A stretch of DNA of 63,102 bases. It comes from Nitrosomonadales bacterium (GTDB lineage: Bacteria > Pseudomonadota > Gammaproteobacteria > Burkholderiales > Nitrosomonadaceae). Positions 1 to 7,921 of this stretch are shown one piece after another. The stretch is from assembly GCA_009886095.1 (NCBI GenBank), contig VFJL01000046.1, positions 1 to 63,102 on the forward strand. The letters are read 5' to 3'. The notes beneath the pieces were generated by a model. The model was given only the letters and a program-made list of their open reading frames with translations. It searched no databases and was not told the origin of the DNA. How positions within the stretch are numbered: the stretch's first letter is position 1; each line of letters opens with the position of its first letter. A program made the position numbers and the translations under genes.

Positions 1-1
1 G

Positions 2-2131
2 CTAGCGCAGTCGCAGTCGCAGTCGCAGTCGCAACTGCAGTTACGCCAGGGCAATGTGCAGCGTGTCGTATGTGCCGATAGCCGCGATGAAATTCATCGT
101 GCTGCAGTGTGGGCGCGAGCGCGGATCGAGACTAATAGTGCTGCGCGTATTGGCATTGTTGTTCCGGAGTTTGCCAAGTGTCGCAGTGCGATCATGCGTA
201 CTTTCAGTTCGGTGATGGAGCCGGATGTTCGGTGTGTCTTATCGGATATGGCACGACACACAGTGCCGTTTAACGCTTCGCTTGGCATGGCTCTGACCTC
301 ATATCCGCTGGTTAGCGCTGCGTTTCTGATACTTGAGCTAGCCGGACGGGAGATTGAATTCGAACGTGCGAGCCGTTTGCTGCGGTCACCATTTCTCGCA
401 GGCGGGGAGACTGAGATGACCAGCCGCGCGCGGCTCGACGCACAGTTGCGCAAGCGTGCCGAGCCGGTAATGGCGCTCGACCGGTTACTTACGCTGATTA
501 AGCGCGATGGAGCAAACTGTCCAATCCTTATAAAACGATGGTCTGCTCTCGCCGAATTTCGTAAAGTGAGGTTGTTTGGAGCACAGGCACCATCAGCACT
601 GGCCAAAGCCATTTCTGAGGCGCTGCAGATTGCCGGTTTTCCCGGCGAGCGCGGTCTCGATTCATCCGAATACCAGACCCTGAAGAAATGGCACGAAGTT
701 GTCGCCGACTTCGCCGCGCTTGACGGCGTCATAGCGCGTACCGGTTACAGCGAAGGGCTGTCGCGCCTGCGCCGCATGGCGGCAGAAACACTGTTTCAAC
801 CTGAGACACCAGACGTCCCAATTCAGATCCTCGGTGTATTTGAAGCCGCAGGCATGGAATTTGATCATCTGTGGGTGATGGGGTTGTCCGATGAAGTATG
901 GCCACCGCATCCACGTCCGAATCCGTTCCTGCCGATCGAGTTACAACGCGCGACAAAGCTGCCACAGGGTTCTGCCACTGAATCACTTGATCTGGCGCGC
1001 CGACTCACCGCCGAATGGCTGTGCAGCGCGGATGAAGTCATTCTCAGTCATCCTCGGCGCAGCGGTGATCGTGATGGCCACGAGCTTGCACCCAGTCCAT
1101 TGATCGCACACATTACTGAGAGTGAAGCTGCAACTGCATCTGCGCTGCCTGCTTATGCGAGTCATCGCGAGCTGATCCACAATGCATGCCAGCTTGAACG
1201 CGGTGAGGATGACAAAGCGCCCGCAGTCAATCAAGCGACAAACCGCATCAGCGGTGGCACAGCGGTGATAAAAGATCATGCGGCCTGTCCATTTCGTGCG
1301 CTGGCGTTGCACCGGCTTGGTGCGCAAAGCCTGCAAGCTCCGCACACCGGGCTGGACGCGAGGGAACGCGGCACGCTGGTGCATCGTGTGCTCGCGCAGG
1401 CATGGAGGCAACTCAAGACCAAAAATGCGCTGGATGAGATCAGCGCCGATGATCTTGAAGTAATGCTCAGGCAGGCTGCGGCAGAGGCGATTGCGCATAT
1501 CCGGCAAGATCGGCCGACGACGCTCTCGGGACGTTTTGCGGAAATCGAACAACGGCGTCTGGTGCGGTTGGCACATGAGTGGCTTATCGAAGAGAAAAAG
1601 CGCGGTGATTTCACAGTCATCGCCGCCGAAGCCAAACGCAGCATCGAGATTGGCGGGCTTGCGTTGACCACCCGTCTCGACCGCGTTGATGAACTTGCCG
1701 ACGGGCATTGCATTGTCATCGATTACAAAACCCGGGCACCGTCGGTTGGCACCATGCTTGGTGAGCGTCCGGATGAGCCGCAACTGCCGCTGTATCTCGT
1801 TACTGCCGAGCCGGACGCCGCAGCGGTTGCCTTTGCCCAAGTCAAGATGGGCGATATGCAATTCACCGCACTGGCGCGCGACAACGATCTATTGCCTGGC
1901 GTGAAAGCTTTCTCCGAATCGCGTCAACGTGACCGGTATGGCTCGTGGGAAGAACTGGTTGCCGCCTGGCGCACTGATCTCACTGGCCTTGCTGCAAGCT
2001 TCTGCAGCGGCGATACCCGGGTTGATCCAAAAAAATATCCGCTTACCTGCCGCAACTGCGATATGCAGCCGTTCTGTCGTATCTACGAACGGATCGAGAG
2101 CGCGCTTATCCAGATGGAGGATGGAGAATGA
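2..2131 (+). CDS. AddB/RecB-like PD-(D/E)XK exonuclease subunit, 5'-partial
   Basis: Nuclease/inactive-helicase subunit of a two-subunit AddAB-type double-strand-break repair enzyme. The frame is open from base 2, with no stop upstream of the first in-frame GTG at 56, so the gene almost certainly starts outside the window; residues here count from base 56. DHLWVMGLSDEVWP near residue 268 fits an AddB-like core. RERGTLVHRVL near 436 and VIDYKTR near 554 are RecB-nuclease motifs, the latter holding the catalytic D and K. One cysteine near 409 (ACPFRAL) plus CRNCDMQPFC near 665-673 match the C...CxxCx5C iron-sulfur clamp of AddB. Its stop overlaps the next gene's ATG (ATGA), implying coupled translation with the helicase. 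The visible N-terminus contains a Ser-Gln repeat. Family is secure; the exact name (AddB versus the unnamed 'probable DNA repair protein' family) is not. Confidence 0.85.
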   Translation, partial: LAQSQSQSQSQLQLRQGNVQRVVCADSRDEIHRAAVWARARIETNSAARIGIVVPEFAKCRSAIMRTFSSVMEPDVRCVLSDMARHTVPFNASLGMALTSYPLVSAAFLILELAGREIEFERASRLLRSPFLAGGETEMTSRARLDAQLRKRAEPVMALDRLLTLIKRDGANCPILIKRWSALAEFRKVRLFGAQAPSALAKAISEALQIAGFPGERGLDSSEYQTLKKWHEVVADFAALDGVIARTGYSEGLSRLRRMAAETLFQPETPDVPIQILGVFEAAGMEFDHLWVMGLSDEVWPPHPRPNPFLPIELQRATKLPQGSATESLDLARRLTAEWLCSADEVILSHPRRSGDRDGHELAPSPLIAHITESEAATASALPAYASHRELIHNACQLERGEDDKAPAVNQATNRISGGTAVIKDHAACPFRALALHRLGAQSLQAPHTGLDARERGTLVHRVLAQAWRQLKTKNALDEISADDLEVMLRQAAAEAIAHIRQDRPTTLSGRFAEIEQRRLVRLAHEWLIEEKKRGDFTVIAAEAKRSIEIGGLALTTRLDRVDELADGHCIVIDYKTRAPSVGTMLGERPDEPQLPLYLVTAEPDAAAVAFAQVKMGDMQFTALARDNDLLPGVKAFSESRQRDRYGSWEELVAAWRTDLTGLAASFCSGDTRVDPKKYPLTCRNCDMQPFCRIYERIESALIQMEDGE
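8..31 (+). repeat. (CAGTCG)4 hexanucleotide repeat
   Basis: Four perfect copies of CAGTCG lie in frame in the AddB-like gene and encode alternating Gln-Ser. A six-base unit changes length without frameshifting. The array sits close to the window edge, so its full extent to the left cannot be judged. Confidence 0.9.
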
Positions 2132-5100
2132 ACAGCGCCGTGCCTATTCCGGATTTTGCCGAACGCCGCCGCGCACTTGATCCGGCACAGTCGTTCATCG
2201 TGCAGGCGCCAGCCGGGTCGGGTAAGACCGGGCTTTTGATCCAGCGTTACTTGAGACTGTTGGCGTGTGTCGATGCGCCGGAAGAAATCGTCGCAATTAC
2301 ATTCACCCGCAAGGCTGCGGCAGAGATGCGCGAGCGGGTGTTGGCAGCATTCGCACAGACCGGCAAGGTACCTGAAACAGAACATCAACAATTGACCCGC
2401 GAGCTGGCGAATACAGCCTTGCAGCGTGATACTGAGGCTGGCTGGCATATCACCGCGAACCCGGCGCGGCTGCGCATCCAGACCATCGATTCACTGTGTG
2501 CGGCACTTACCCACCAGATGCCGCTGCTTTCAAAGTTTGGTGCACAACCGGAGAGCGTTGAAGATGCCTCCGAGCTTTTTCTGGAAGCGGCGCGCGCGAC
2601 CATCGAGCTGGTCGAGAGTGACGAGGCGGTGGCGCAGGATGTCGAGCGGCTGCTCGAGCATCTCGACAACGATGTGGCTCGTATCGAAATGCTGTTAGTC
2701 GACATGCTGGCACGGCGTGACCACTGGCTACGCCATATTCATGGCAAAGATCGCGATGAGCTGGAAGCGGCACTGAAAACTGCGCGGCGCGAAGCGCTGG
2801 ATCGTGTGTCTGGCATGTATCCTGTCCCCGCACAGAGCGAGTTGATCGAAATTGCAAGTTACGCTGCTGCCAATCTGGCCGCCGCTGGCAGGAACTCTCC
2901 ACTTGGCGCATGTGACAAACTCACTGCCTTGCCGGGCAGCGAGGATGGTGATGTCGCGCTCTGGTGTGGCATTGCCGAGTTGCTGCTGACCAAGGAAGGT
3001 GGTTGGCGCAAGCAGCATGATGTCAAGACTGGCTTTCCACCAGGCAGCAACAAAGCCGAGAAAGAAATCTCGAAATCATGGAAGGAACGCGTGCTTGCAT
3101 TGATCGCCGCGCTCAAGGAAAACGACGCGCTGCAGCAGGCGTTGCACGACATGCGCCGCCTGCCACCGCCTGCTTACACCGATACACAATGGGAAGTGCT
3201 CGGCGCGATCACCCGGTTGTTGCCGCGCGCTGTCGGGCAACTCAAACTTGTGTTTCAGATGCGCGGCCAAGTGGATTTCACCGAAGTCGCCCAGGCTGCG
3301 CTGCGTGCACTGGGAGAGTCTGATGCACCGACCGATCTGGCACTCGCGCTCGACTACCGCATCCGGCATTTGCTGATCGATGAATTCCAGGATACATCGA
3401 TCAGCCAGTATGAATTAGTGGCAAAGCTGATTGTCGGCTGGGAACCGGGAGATGGCCGCAGCGTACTTGCAGTGGGCGACCCGATGCAGTCTATCTATCG
3501 TTTCCGCGAGGCCGAAGTCGGATTGTTTCTGCGCGCCCGTGCGGTGGGTATCGGCAACATCGCGCTACAACCGGTTGCGCTTTGCGCCAATTTCCGTTCG
3601 CAGCGCGGCATTGTCGATTGGGTCAATGCTACCTTCGCGCAGGTGATGCCGGAACATGAAGACATCGCGGCTGGGGCAGTGTCGTACACACCATCAGTCG
3701 CAACGCACGCAGCATTGTCCGGTACGGCAGTCAGTGTGCATCCATTTTTCAATAATGACCATGCTGCCGAAGCAGAAAAAGTGGTAGAGATCATCAAGCA
3801 GATGCAGCGCGATGATTTATCTGCCACGACTGCAATCCTGGTGCGTAACCGTGGCCACTTGCACGAAATCGTACCTCGGCTCAACGCAGCCGGATTGCGT
3901 TTCCGCGCAATCGAGATCGAAGGCCTCGGCTACCGGCCCGTGGTGCAGGATTTGCTGGCGCTGACGCGCGCGCTGGCGCATCCGGCTGACCGGCTGGCGT
4001 GGCTGGCAGTACTGCGCGCGCCATGGTGCGGCCTCACGCTTGCCGATCTGCATGCGCTGGCCGCACTGCAATTTTCCTCTGCTTTTGACGACGCTGAGCG
4101 CACAGTGTGGGAACTGCTCAACGATGACACGCGCATGGAACTACTTTCTGCTGATGGTGGTGTGCGATTGCTGCGCGTGCGGGAAGTGCTGCGAGATTGC
4201 ATTGGCAACCGTTACCGTTCATCGCTGCGTACCATGGTCGAGGCCGCATGGCTGGCGCTGGGTGGCCCAGGCTGCATTGAGAACACGACCGATCTCGCAG
4301 ATGCTGAAATCTATTTTGATTATTTGGAAGCACACGAAGAAGCAGGCAGCATTCCTGAGCTGACGCTATTCGAGCAGGGGCTTACCCGGCTCTACGCACT
4401 ACCCGATCTGGAGGCTGATGACACGCTGCAGATCATGACCATCCACAAAGCCAAAGGCCTTGAATTTGATTGTGTGATTGTGCCCGGTCTTGGTCGATTG
4501 TCGCGGAACAACGACAAGAAGCTATTTATGTGGATGGAGCGCCCGCGCGCGATATTTTCCACCAGCGGAAAAGATAGCGACACTGACTTGTTGCTGGCAC
4601 CGATTCAGGAAACCGGTGCGGATGATGATCCTATCTATGCCTGGCTGGAGAAACTGGACGCCGAGAAAGAATATTTCGAGGATCAGCGCCTGCTCTACGT
4701 CGCGGCGACACGTGCCAGACAGCGACTGCACCTGCTTGGCAGTACCCGTCTTGTTCCCGATCGCGATGGCGTGATTGAGCCAAAATCACCCACCGGGAAA
4801 TCTTTGCTGGGCAAGCTCTGGCCGGTAGTTGAGCCAGATTACATCGCAGCTGCCTCACGGGCAATGCTTACGCATACCCCGCTTTCTCCGGAAGGAGAAG
4901 AGGGCGCAACAGAAGAATACTCTATCGATCAGTCGCTGCGCCGCCTTGTATCCGGCTGGACATTACCTGCCGCACCGCCGAGGGTGGAATGGAATCCGCC
5001 ACGAAACGTGACGCAGGCGCAGGATCAGATTGAATTTTCATGGGTGGGTGAAATCGCACGCCATGCCGGTAGCGTAGTGCACCGCTGGCTGCAGCGCATC

Positions 5101-5577
5101 GCCGAAGATGAGATGCAAGGCTGGGACGTGGCACAGATAAATAATCTGCGCGCTACCTTCAAACACAATCTAAGCGCATGCGGCATCAGCGATGGCGAAG
5201 TGGATGCGGCCAGTAGTCGTGTGATAACGGCGCTCACTCACACGCTCAGCGATACGCGTGGCCGCTGGCTGCTCGGTTCGCAGCAGGAGGCCCAGAACGA
5301 ACTGCGCCTGACCGCGATCATTGATGGTACGCAGATGAATCTGGTGATCGACCGCACCTTCCGCGATGCACATGGCCAGCGCTGGATCGTGGACTACAAA
5401 ACCAGCAGTCATGAAGGCACTGATGTGGAAGATTTTCTCGACCGCGAGCAGCAGCGCTATCGTGCCCAGCTTGACCGCTATGCCGTAGTCATGCGTATGA
5501 TCGACAAGCGGCCAGTGAAATTAGGATTGTATTTTCCGCTGCTAAAGGGATGGCGGGAGTGGGAGAGTGGCGGGTGA
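2128..5577 (+). CDS. AddA-like UvrD/RecB helicase-nuclease
   Basis: ATP-dependent 3'-5' helicase and nuclease subunit partnering the upstream AddB-like protein; the complex would resect double-strand breaks for RecA. Superfamily 1A motifs appear in order: Walker A QAPAGSGKTG near residue 29, motif Ia TFTRKAAAEM, Walker B LLIDEFQDT near 416, motif III VGDPMQSIYRFR near 450, motif V IMTIHKAKGLEFD near 768 and motif VI YVAATRARQRL near 857. The C-terminal RecB-type nuclease ends with WIVDYKTS near 1087. At 1149 residues it is normal length for AddA. The ATG at 2128 overlaps the upstream stop, which fixes the start. RecB would be the alternative name, but no recC or recD is nearby and the partner has AddB-like features. 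Confidence 0.92.
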   Translation: MNSAVPIPDFAERRRALDPAQSFIVQAPAGSGKTGLLIQRYLRLLACVDAPEEIVAITFTRKAAAEMRERVLAAFAQTGKVPETEHQQLTRELANTALQRDTEAGWHITANPARLRIQTIDSLCAALTHQMPLLSKFGAQPESVEDASELFLEAARATIELVESDEAVAQDVERLLEHLDNDVARIEMLLVDMLARRDHWLRHIHGKDRDELEAALKTARREALDRVSGMYPVPAQSELIEIASYAAANLAAAGRNSPLGACDKLTALPGSEDGDVALWCGIAELLLTKEGGWRKQHDVKTGFPPGSNKAEKEISKSWKERVLALIAALKENDALQQALHDMRRLPPPAYTDTQWEVLGAITRLLPRAVGQLKLVFQMRGQVDFTEVAQAALRALGESDAPTDLALALDYRIRHLLIDEFQDTSISQYELVAKLIVGWEPGDGRSVLAVGDPMQSIYRFREAEVGLFLRARAVGIGNIALQPVALCANFRSQRGIVDWVNATFAQVMPEHEDIAAGAVSYTPSVATHAALSGTAVSVHPFFNNDHAAEAEKVVEIIKQMQRDDLSATTAILVRNRGHLHEIVPRLNAAGLRFRAIEIEGLGYRPVVQDLLALTRALAHPADRLAWLAVLRAPWCGLTLADLHALAALQFSSAFDDAERTVWELLNDDTRMELLSADGGVRLLRVREVLRDCIGNRYRSSLRTMVEAAWLALGGPGCIENTTDLADAEIYFDYLEAHEEAGSIPELTLFEQGLTRLYALPDLEADDTLQIMTIHKAKGLEFDCVIVPGLGRLSRNNDKKLFMWMERPRAIFSTSGKDSDTDLLLAPIQETGADDDPIYAWLEKLDAEKEYFEDQRLLYVAATRARQRLHLLGSTRLVPDRDGVIEPKSPTGKSLLGKLWPVVEPDYIAAASRAMLTHTPLSPEGEEGATEEYSIDQSLRRLVSGWTLPAAPPRVEWNPPRNVTQAQDQIEFSWVGEIARHAGSVVHRWLQRIAEDEMQGWDVAQINNLRATFKHNLSACGISDGEVDAASSRVITALTHTLSDTRGRWLLGSQQEAQNELRLTAIIDGTQMNLVIDRTFRDAHGQRWIVDYKTSSHEGTDVEDFLDREQQRYRAQLDRYAVVMRMIDKRPVKLGLYFPLLKGWREWESGG

Positions 5578-5726
5578 AAGGGGAGTGGGTAAAATAGGCG
5601 CTCAACTCACTGTCACCGCAGACCACAGTTTTTCTCAGGGCACAAAGAGAAAAATGGGCGTTTGACAGCGGCATTTAAGTCGAGGACGACTTTGGGTTGT
5701 GTGGTTGAATTTCTTATTCTCCGGAT

Positions 5727-5748
5727 TTAATCCGACCCTGGCCCCTTT
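5727..5748 (-). repeat. Dispersed 22-bp motif, copy a
   Basis: Read on the minus strand this is AAAGGGGCCAGGGTCGGATT plus AA. Related copies occur at 6003-6024, 7118-7139, 7872-7889, 47598-47619, 48114-48128 and 48167-48187. This copy lies immediately left of the displaced nuoN fragment. Confidence 0.75.
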
Positions 5749-5752
5749 GATT

Positions 5753-6024
5753 GACGAACCTGAAACTGATGCACCCATTCTGCCAGCGGGCGACGTCAAG
5801 CTGCTGATAAGCGCAAATGGCCTGGCGGTACTCGCATTCGGCCTCTTTCCCCAAGCGTTGATGGCACTGTGCGCTTACGCTATTCAGCAATCCATATAGC
5901 GCAGCACTCGGCGGGTTGCATCTTTCGAATATCACACTGCTAGAGCTTCACCAAGCGCCTTGACTCCCGAAGTTTCAGGTAGTCTTGTGGGTGTCAATAA
6001 GGTTAATTTGACCACGGCCTCTTT
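5753..6024 (+). pseudogene. Displaced copy of the nuoN 3' end and its downstream DNA
   Basis: From GACGAACCTG onward this stretch matches 47343-47620 almost base for base: the last 48 or so codons of nuoN, its TAG stop at about 5897, and about 125 bp of the DNA that follows nuoN. The encoded tail [20 protein letters not shown] and what follows is identical in protein sequence to NuoN, while the DNA differs at silent sites (CGACGTCAAG versus CGATGTCAAA), so this is an older duplication and not an assembly artefact. There is no start codon or membrane domain context, so it is non-functional. An open frame from 5699 merely reads into the fragment. Copies of the dispersed motif in the same orientation lie at both ends. 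Confidence 0.9.
6003..6024 (-). repeat. Dispersed 22-bp motif, copy b
   Basis: Plus strand TTAATTTGACCACGGCCTCT plus TT. It corresponds to the copy at 47598-47619 at the same relative place downstream of the real nuoN, so it was probably carried with the duplicated block. It is in the same orientation as copy a. Confidence 0.7.
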
Positions 6025-6031
6025 TGTTTTT

Positions 6032-6073
6032 AGATCAATGGAGTCTGACCCCATTGATCTTGCATTGATCTTG
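6032..6073. repeat. Perfect 10-bp inverted repeat with tandem CATTGATCTTG
   Basis: AGATCAATGG at 6032-6041 pairs exactly with CCATTGATCT at 6051-6060 around a 9-base loop. The sequence CATTGATCTTG is then repeated directly. It begins a few bases after the end of the nuoN duplication. No coding function is visible. Confidence 0.75.
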
Positions 6074-6140
6074 GCAGTTGCTGTTTCTTCTCTGGCTCGG
6101 CTGAGTTATGCCATAACCAGCCATTTGTCGATCAGAACTA

Positions 6141-6386
6141 TTAGCGATCATATCCAAAGTTGCGTAGGCATTTTTCTGCCTCGTTCCTTATCCACATCTC
6201 GACAAACAGATTCCCAGCTAACCCATTTGCCATTGCAGATTGCATACCGTACTGTCGGCAGCTCATAGAATCCCGACGAAACTGCTCCTCGGTTGCCCCT
6301 TCTTTGTACCAAAGCTTTTGTGGCTGCGTTGCGCAACCGACTATCAATAGGGCAACTACAACCCCGGCAAGTACATTTTGCATCAC
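6141..6386 (-). CDS. Small predicted lipoprotein
   Basis: An 81-residue protein with an N-terminal hydrophobic signal (VLAGVVVALLIVGC) ending in a clear lipobox LIVGC, cysteine at residue 18. It would be lipidated and anchored in the envelope. The mature part has two further cysteines and no family I recognise. It stands alone in the accessory island, transcribed against the neighbouring genes. Small lipoproteins of this kind are often annotated as hypothetical. The lipobox is convincing; function is unknown. Confidence 0.65.
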   Translation of the reverse strand: MMQNVLAGVVVALLIVGCATQPQKLWYKEGATEEQFRRDSMSCRQYGMQSAMANGLAGNLFVEMWIRNEAEKCLRNFGYDR

Positions 6387-6676
6387 TTCCCCATATTGTT
6401 GCTTTCGGTTGAAAATTGACCATCTGTACTAGTTGAACGCTGGCCAGACGATTGTACACTAACAGTTTGTCGTCATTTATTTTCTATCGGTTCGATCATG
6501 ATCAGTCGTCGACCGACAAATAACTCAAAATTTAATCTCTTCGGGTAAATTCCCAGCACCTTGGTGCGAAGGCTGGCGATAGCCAGCAGCTTGAAGAGCG
6601 GTGTTAATACCCCGCAGCTTGCTGCGGGGTGCTTTATTTTCAATTTTCAATCGGCGCCAACAAGAAGTGAAAAATA
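6387..6676. other. Non-coding stretch with three hairpins
   Basis: No gene is seen. It separates the minus-strand lipoprotein from the plus-strand regulator and should hold the lipoprotein promoter. Its main content is the run of perfect hairpins described at 6556-6630. Confidence 0.6.
6556..6630. repeat. Cluster of three perfect hairpins
   Basis: GCACC-TT-GGTGC (6556-6567), GCTGGC-GATA-GCCAGC (6572-6587) and CCCCGCAGC-TT-GCTGCGGGG (6611-6630). The last is followed by TGCTTTATTTT and could act as a rho-independent terminator on the plus strand, but no plus-strand gene lies directly upstream. A similar two-hairpin cluster follows rne at 24727-24773. Confidence 0.7.
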
Positions 6677-6725
6677 GATATAGTCTGATATTTCTATAGA
6701 TATCACTAGATATCTATTCGATATC
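6677..6725. promoter_or_regulatory. Five phased GATAT(C) repeats, probable operator
   Basis: GATAT occurs with its G at 6677, 6687, 6699, 6709 and 6720, so spacings are 10, 12, 10 and 11 bases, one helical turn each. The last three are full palindromic GATATC. A TATTAT -10-like box at 6729-6734 and the ribosome site AGAGGAG near 6751 follow, placing the array over the -35 region of the next gene. Ribbon-helix-helix proteins typically bind such tandem sites and repress their own promoter; that this happens here is inference. Confidence 0.6.
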
Positions 6726-6765
6726 TGCTATTATTACTTCTTTAATCTAAACAGAGGAGCAAATC

Positions 6766-7101
6766 ATGGAATCGATCTATATTGGACTTCCCGCAGCACT
6801 GTACATATCAATTTACGAGCGTTACCGAGAGGAAACCAGCGCTGTCATTACCGAATGTTTGTCCCAGCTACTAGAAGATGCCGAAGCATCCGAGGGAACG
6901 CGAATCCAAAGGAGGCAGCTTCAAAATCAAAGACCAGGCGCTGGCACTAAGACCGGAAGAGTGTGGGATATTGCTGACCGCATTCTGAAGGAAACAGGAA
7001 CAGCGAATCGCGAAGCCGTAACTAAGGCATGCATGCAGGAAGGCATCAACATTAACACCGCCAGCACGCAGTACTCACACTGGTGCAAGGCAAATCCATA
7101 G
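6766..7101 (+). CDS. Ribbon-helix-helix-like small protein with C-terminal helical domain
   Basis: A 111-residue protein. The N-terminus can be read as a CopG/Arc-like fold: strand SIYIGLP, helix AALYISIYERYR, turn EETS, helix AVITECLSQLLEDA. A polar linker near residues 45-63 is followed by GRVWDIADRILKETGTANRE and a second helical unit ending in STQYSHWCKANP, which I do not recognise with certainty. A good ribosome site AGAGGAG precedes the ATG. The helically phased operator-like array directly upstream suggests autorepression. It may be an orphan antitoxin or an accessory regulator; no partner toxin is adjacent on the same strand. Fold assignment is inference from pattern. Confidence 0.6.
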   Translation: MESIYIGLPAALYISIYERYREETSAVITECLSQLLEDAEASEGTRIQRRQLQNQRPGAGTKTGRVWDIADRILKETGTANREAVTKACMQEGININTASTQYSHWCKANP

Positions 7102-7117
7102 GATGCACAATGCAATT

Positions 7118-7139
7118 AAAAGGGCCAGGTTCGGATTAA
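7118..7139 (+). repeat. Dispersed 22-bp motif, copy c
   Basis: AAAAGGGCCAGGTTCGGATT plus AA, directly between the RHH-like gene and the toxin gene's 3' end (stop at 7148). Same orientation as the copy at 7872, with the toxin-antitoxin module in between. Confidence 0.75.
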
Positions 7140-7147
7140 GTTCATAC

Positions 7148-7483
7148 CTAACAGCCTTGAATCATCTGAATAACGGCTGTTCGAACTTGTTGTAATGCAG
7201 CCTCGTTGAGTAGTCCAACGGTATCAACAGGAAGAGACTCGTGGCAGGTGAATAATTTGCCGGGGCGAAGATAACTCACGCGCTGTAAGCCACCCTCGGC
7301 AAACTCGCTTTCTGCCAGGGTGATTGCGCGGGTATCTGCATAGGGGTTGCTGGTTATCTGGCAGGCGATCCAATCCCCTCGGCCTGCATCTGCCAACAAC
7401 AAGGCTGGGCGCAGTTTTTTTCGGCTGAGGTCTGAAAATGGGAAAGGCAGTACGACTACTTGCCCGACTGCAAATGTGCCCAC
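7148..7483 (-). CDS. MazF/PemK-family toxin (predicted mRNA endoribonuclease)
   Basis: A 111-residue protein of the CcdB/PemK-like barrel. VGQVVVLPFPFSDLSRKKLR, RPALLL and QITSNPY are the family's conserved blocks (usual pattern: GDVVLVPFPFTD...RPALVLS...QIT). Known members cut mRNA at short motifs and are neutralised by a cognate antitoxin. Its start overlaps the end of the antitoxin gene by 28 bases, the usual antitoxin-first arrangement, implying co-transcription and coupled translation. It looks intact. The cleavage sequence cannot be predicted. Confidence 0.85.
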   Translation of the reverse strand: MGTFAVGQVVVLPFPFSDLSRKKLRPALLLADAGRGDWIACQITSNPYADTRAITLAESEFAEGGLQRVSYLRPGKLFTCHESLPVDTVGLLNEAALQQVRTAVIQMIQGC

Positions 7484-7668
7484 GCTGCATCCTCCTCAGG
7501 ATTGAGCCAGTCTTGCGCCAGTGCAGCCTCGGCCATCAAGGCAGGTTCGTGCGCGGTATCAGGTTCCAGCCAAGTCAGCAATGCGCGTCCGGGCTTGATG
7601 GTTTGTCCGGATTCAACGCAATGCAAATGTCCTGTTTTATCAATCGTTACTTCTATGGTCGTTAACAT
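7456..7668 (-). CDS. Antitoxin of the MazF-like pair
   Basis: A 70-residue protein upstream of and overlapping the MazF-like toxin. It begins MLTTIEVTIDKTGHLH, a short beta-rich N-terminus typical of small DNA-binding antitoxins, then an acidic Trp- and Ala-rich tail (DWLNPEEDAAWAHL) of the kind that wraps around toxins. A ribosome site GGAGAT lies about 8 bases upstream of the ATG. Identity comes from position and size more than from motifs. Confidence 0.75.
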   Translation of the reverse strand: MLTTIEVTIDKTGHLHCVESGQTIKPGRALLTWLEPDTAHEPALMAEAALAQDWLNPEEDAAWAHLQSGK

Positions 7669-7743
7669 GATGGGATCTCCTGAAGCTGTTACTTTAACAG
7701 TCTAACAAAATTTAACAAGGATATGACGAGTAAACAGAAATGG

Positions 7744-7873
7744 CTACACGAGCACTTCAAGTCCGTGCTTTTCGACCACACGCAATAGCCTAAGCGCCAT
7801 GCCAGGTGGTCTTTTCTGGTCCACTTCCCATTTTTGTACGGTAAATTCGCTAGTGTTCGGGGAAACCTCAAGG
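7744..7873 (-). pseudogene. Truncated XRE/HigA-type helix-turn-helix protein, C-terminal part
   Basis: Translating the minus strand from about 7872 to the TAG at 7744-7746 gives GLEVSPNTSEFTVQKWEVDQ followed by KRPPGMALRLLRVVEKHGLE and VLV. This is the second half of an XRE-family antitoxin/regulator: helix 3 with the VQKWE block, then a KRP-G-A-LRLL helix. There is no start codon; the reading frame begins exactly where the dispersed repeat at 7872-7921 ends. It lies upstream of the MazEF pair on the same strand. Confidence 0.75.
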
Positions 7874-7874
7874 C

Positions 7875-7921
7875 CAGGGCCGAATTAACCTGCCTAACTT
7901 TATATTCACCCGGACTGGCGC
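7875..7921 (+). repeat. 47-bp repeat, copy d of the dispersed family
   Basis: CAGGGCCGAATTAACCTGCC to GGACTGGCGC matches 48114-48160 at 45 of 47 positions; the two differences are transitions. The left end carries the GGCCAGG-CGAATTAA core of the shorter motif. It truncates the XRE fragment on its left. Confidence 0.85.

Noticed and set aside
8-31. CRISPR-like direct repeats
   Set aside because: The unit is 6 bases without spacers and lies in a reading frame.
983-1861. Long minus-strand open frame opposite the AddB-like gene
   Set aside because: It has no recognisable motifs and lies fully opposite a gene with clear nuclease motifs.
5699-5899. 66-residue protein after addA
   Set aside because: It is the tail of NuoN read from the duplicated fragment, with an arbitrary start.
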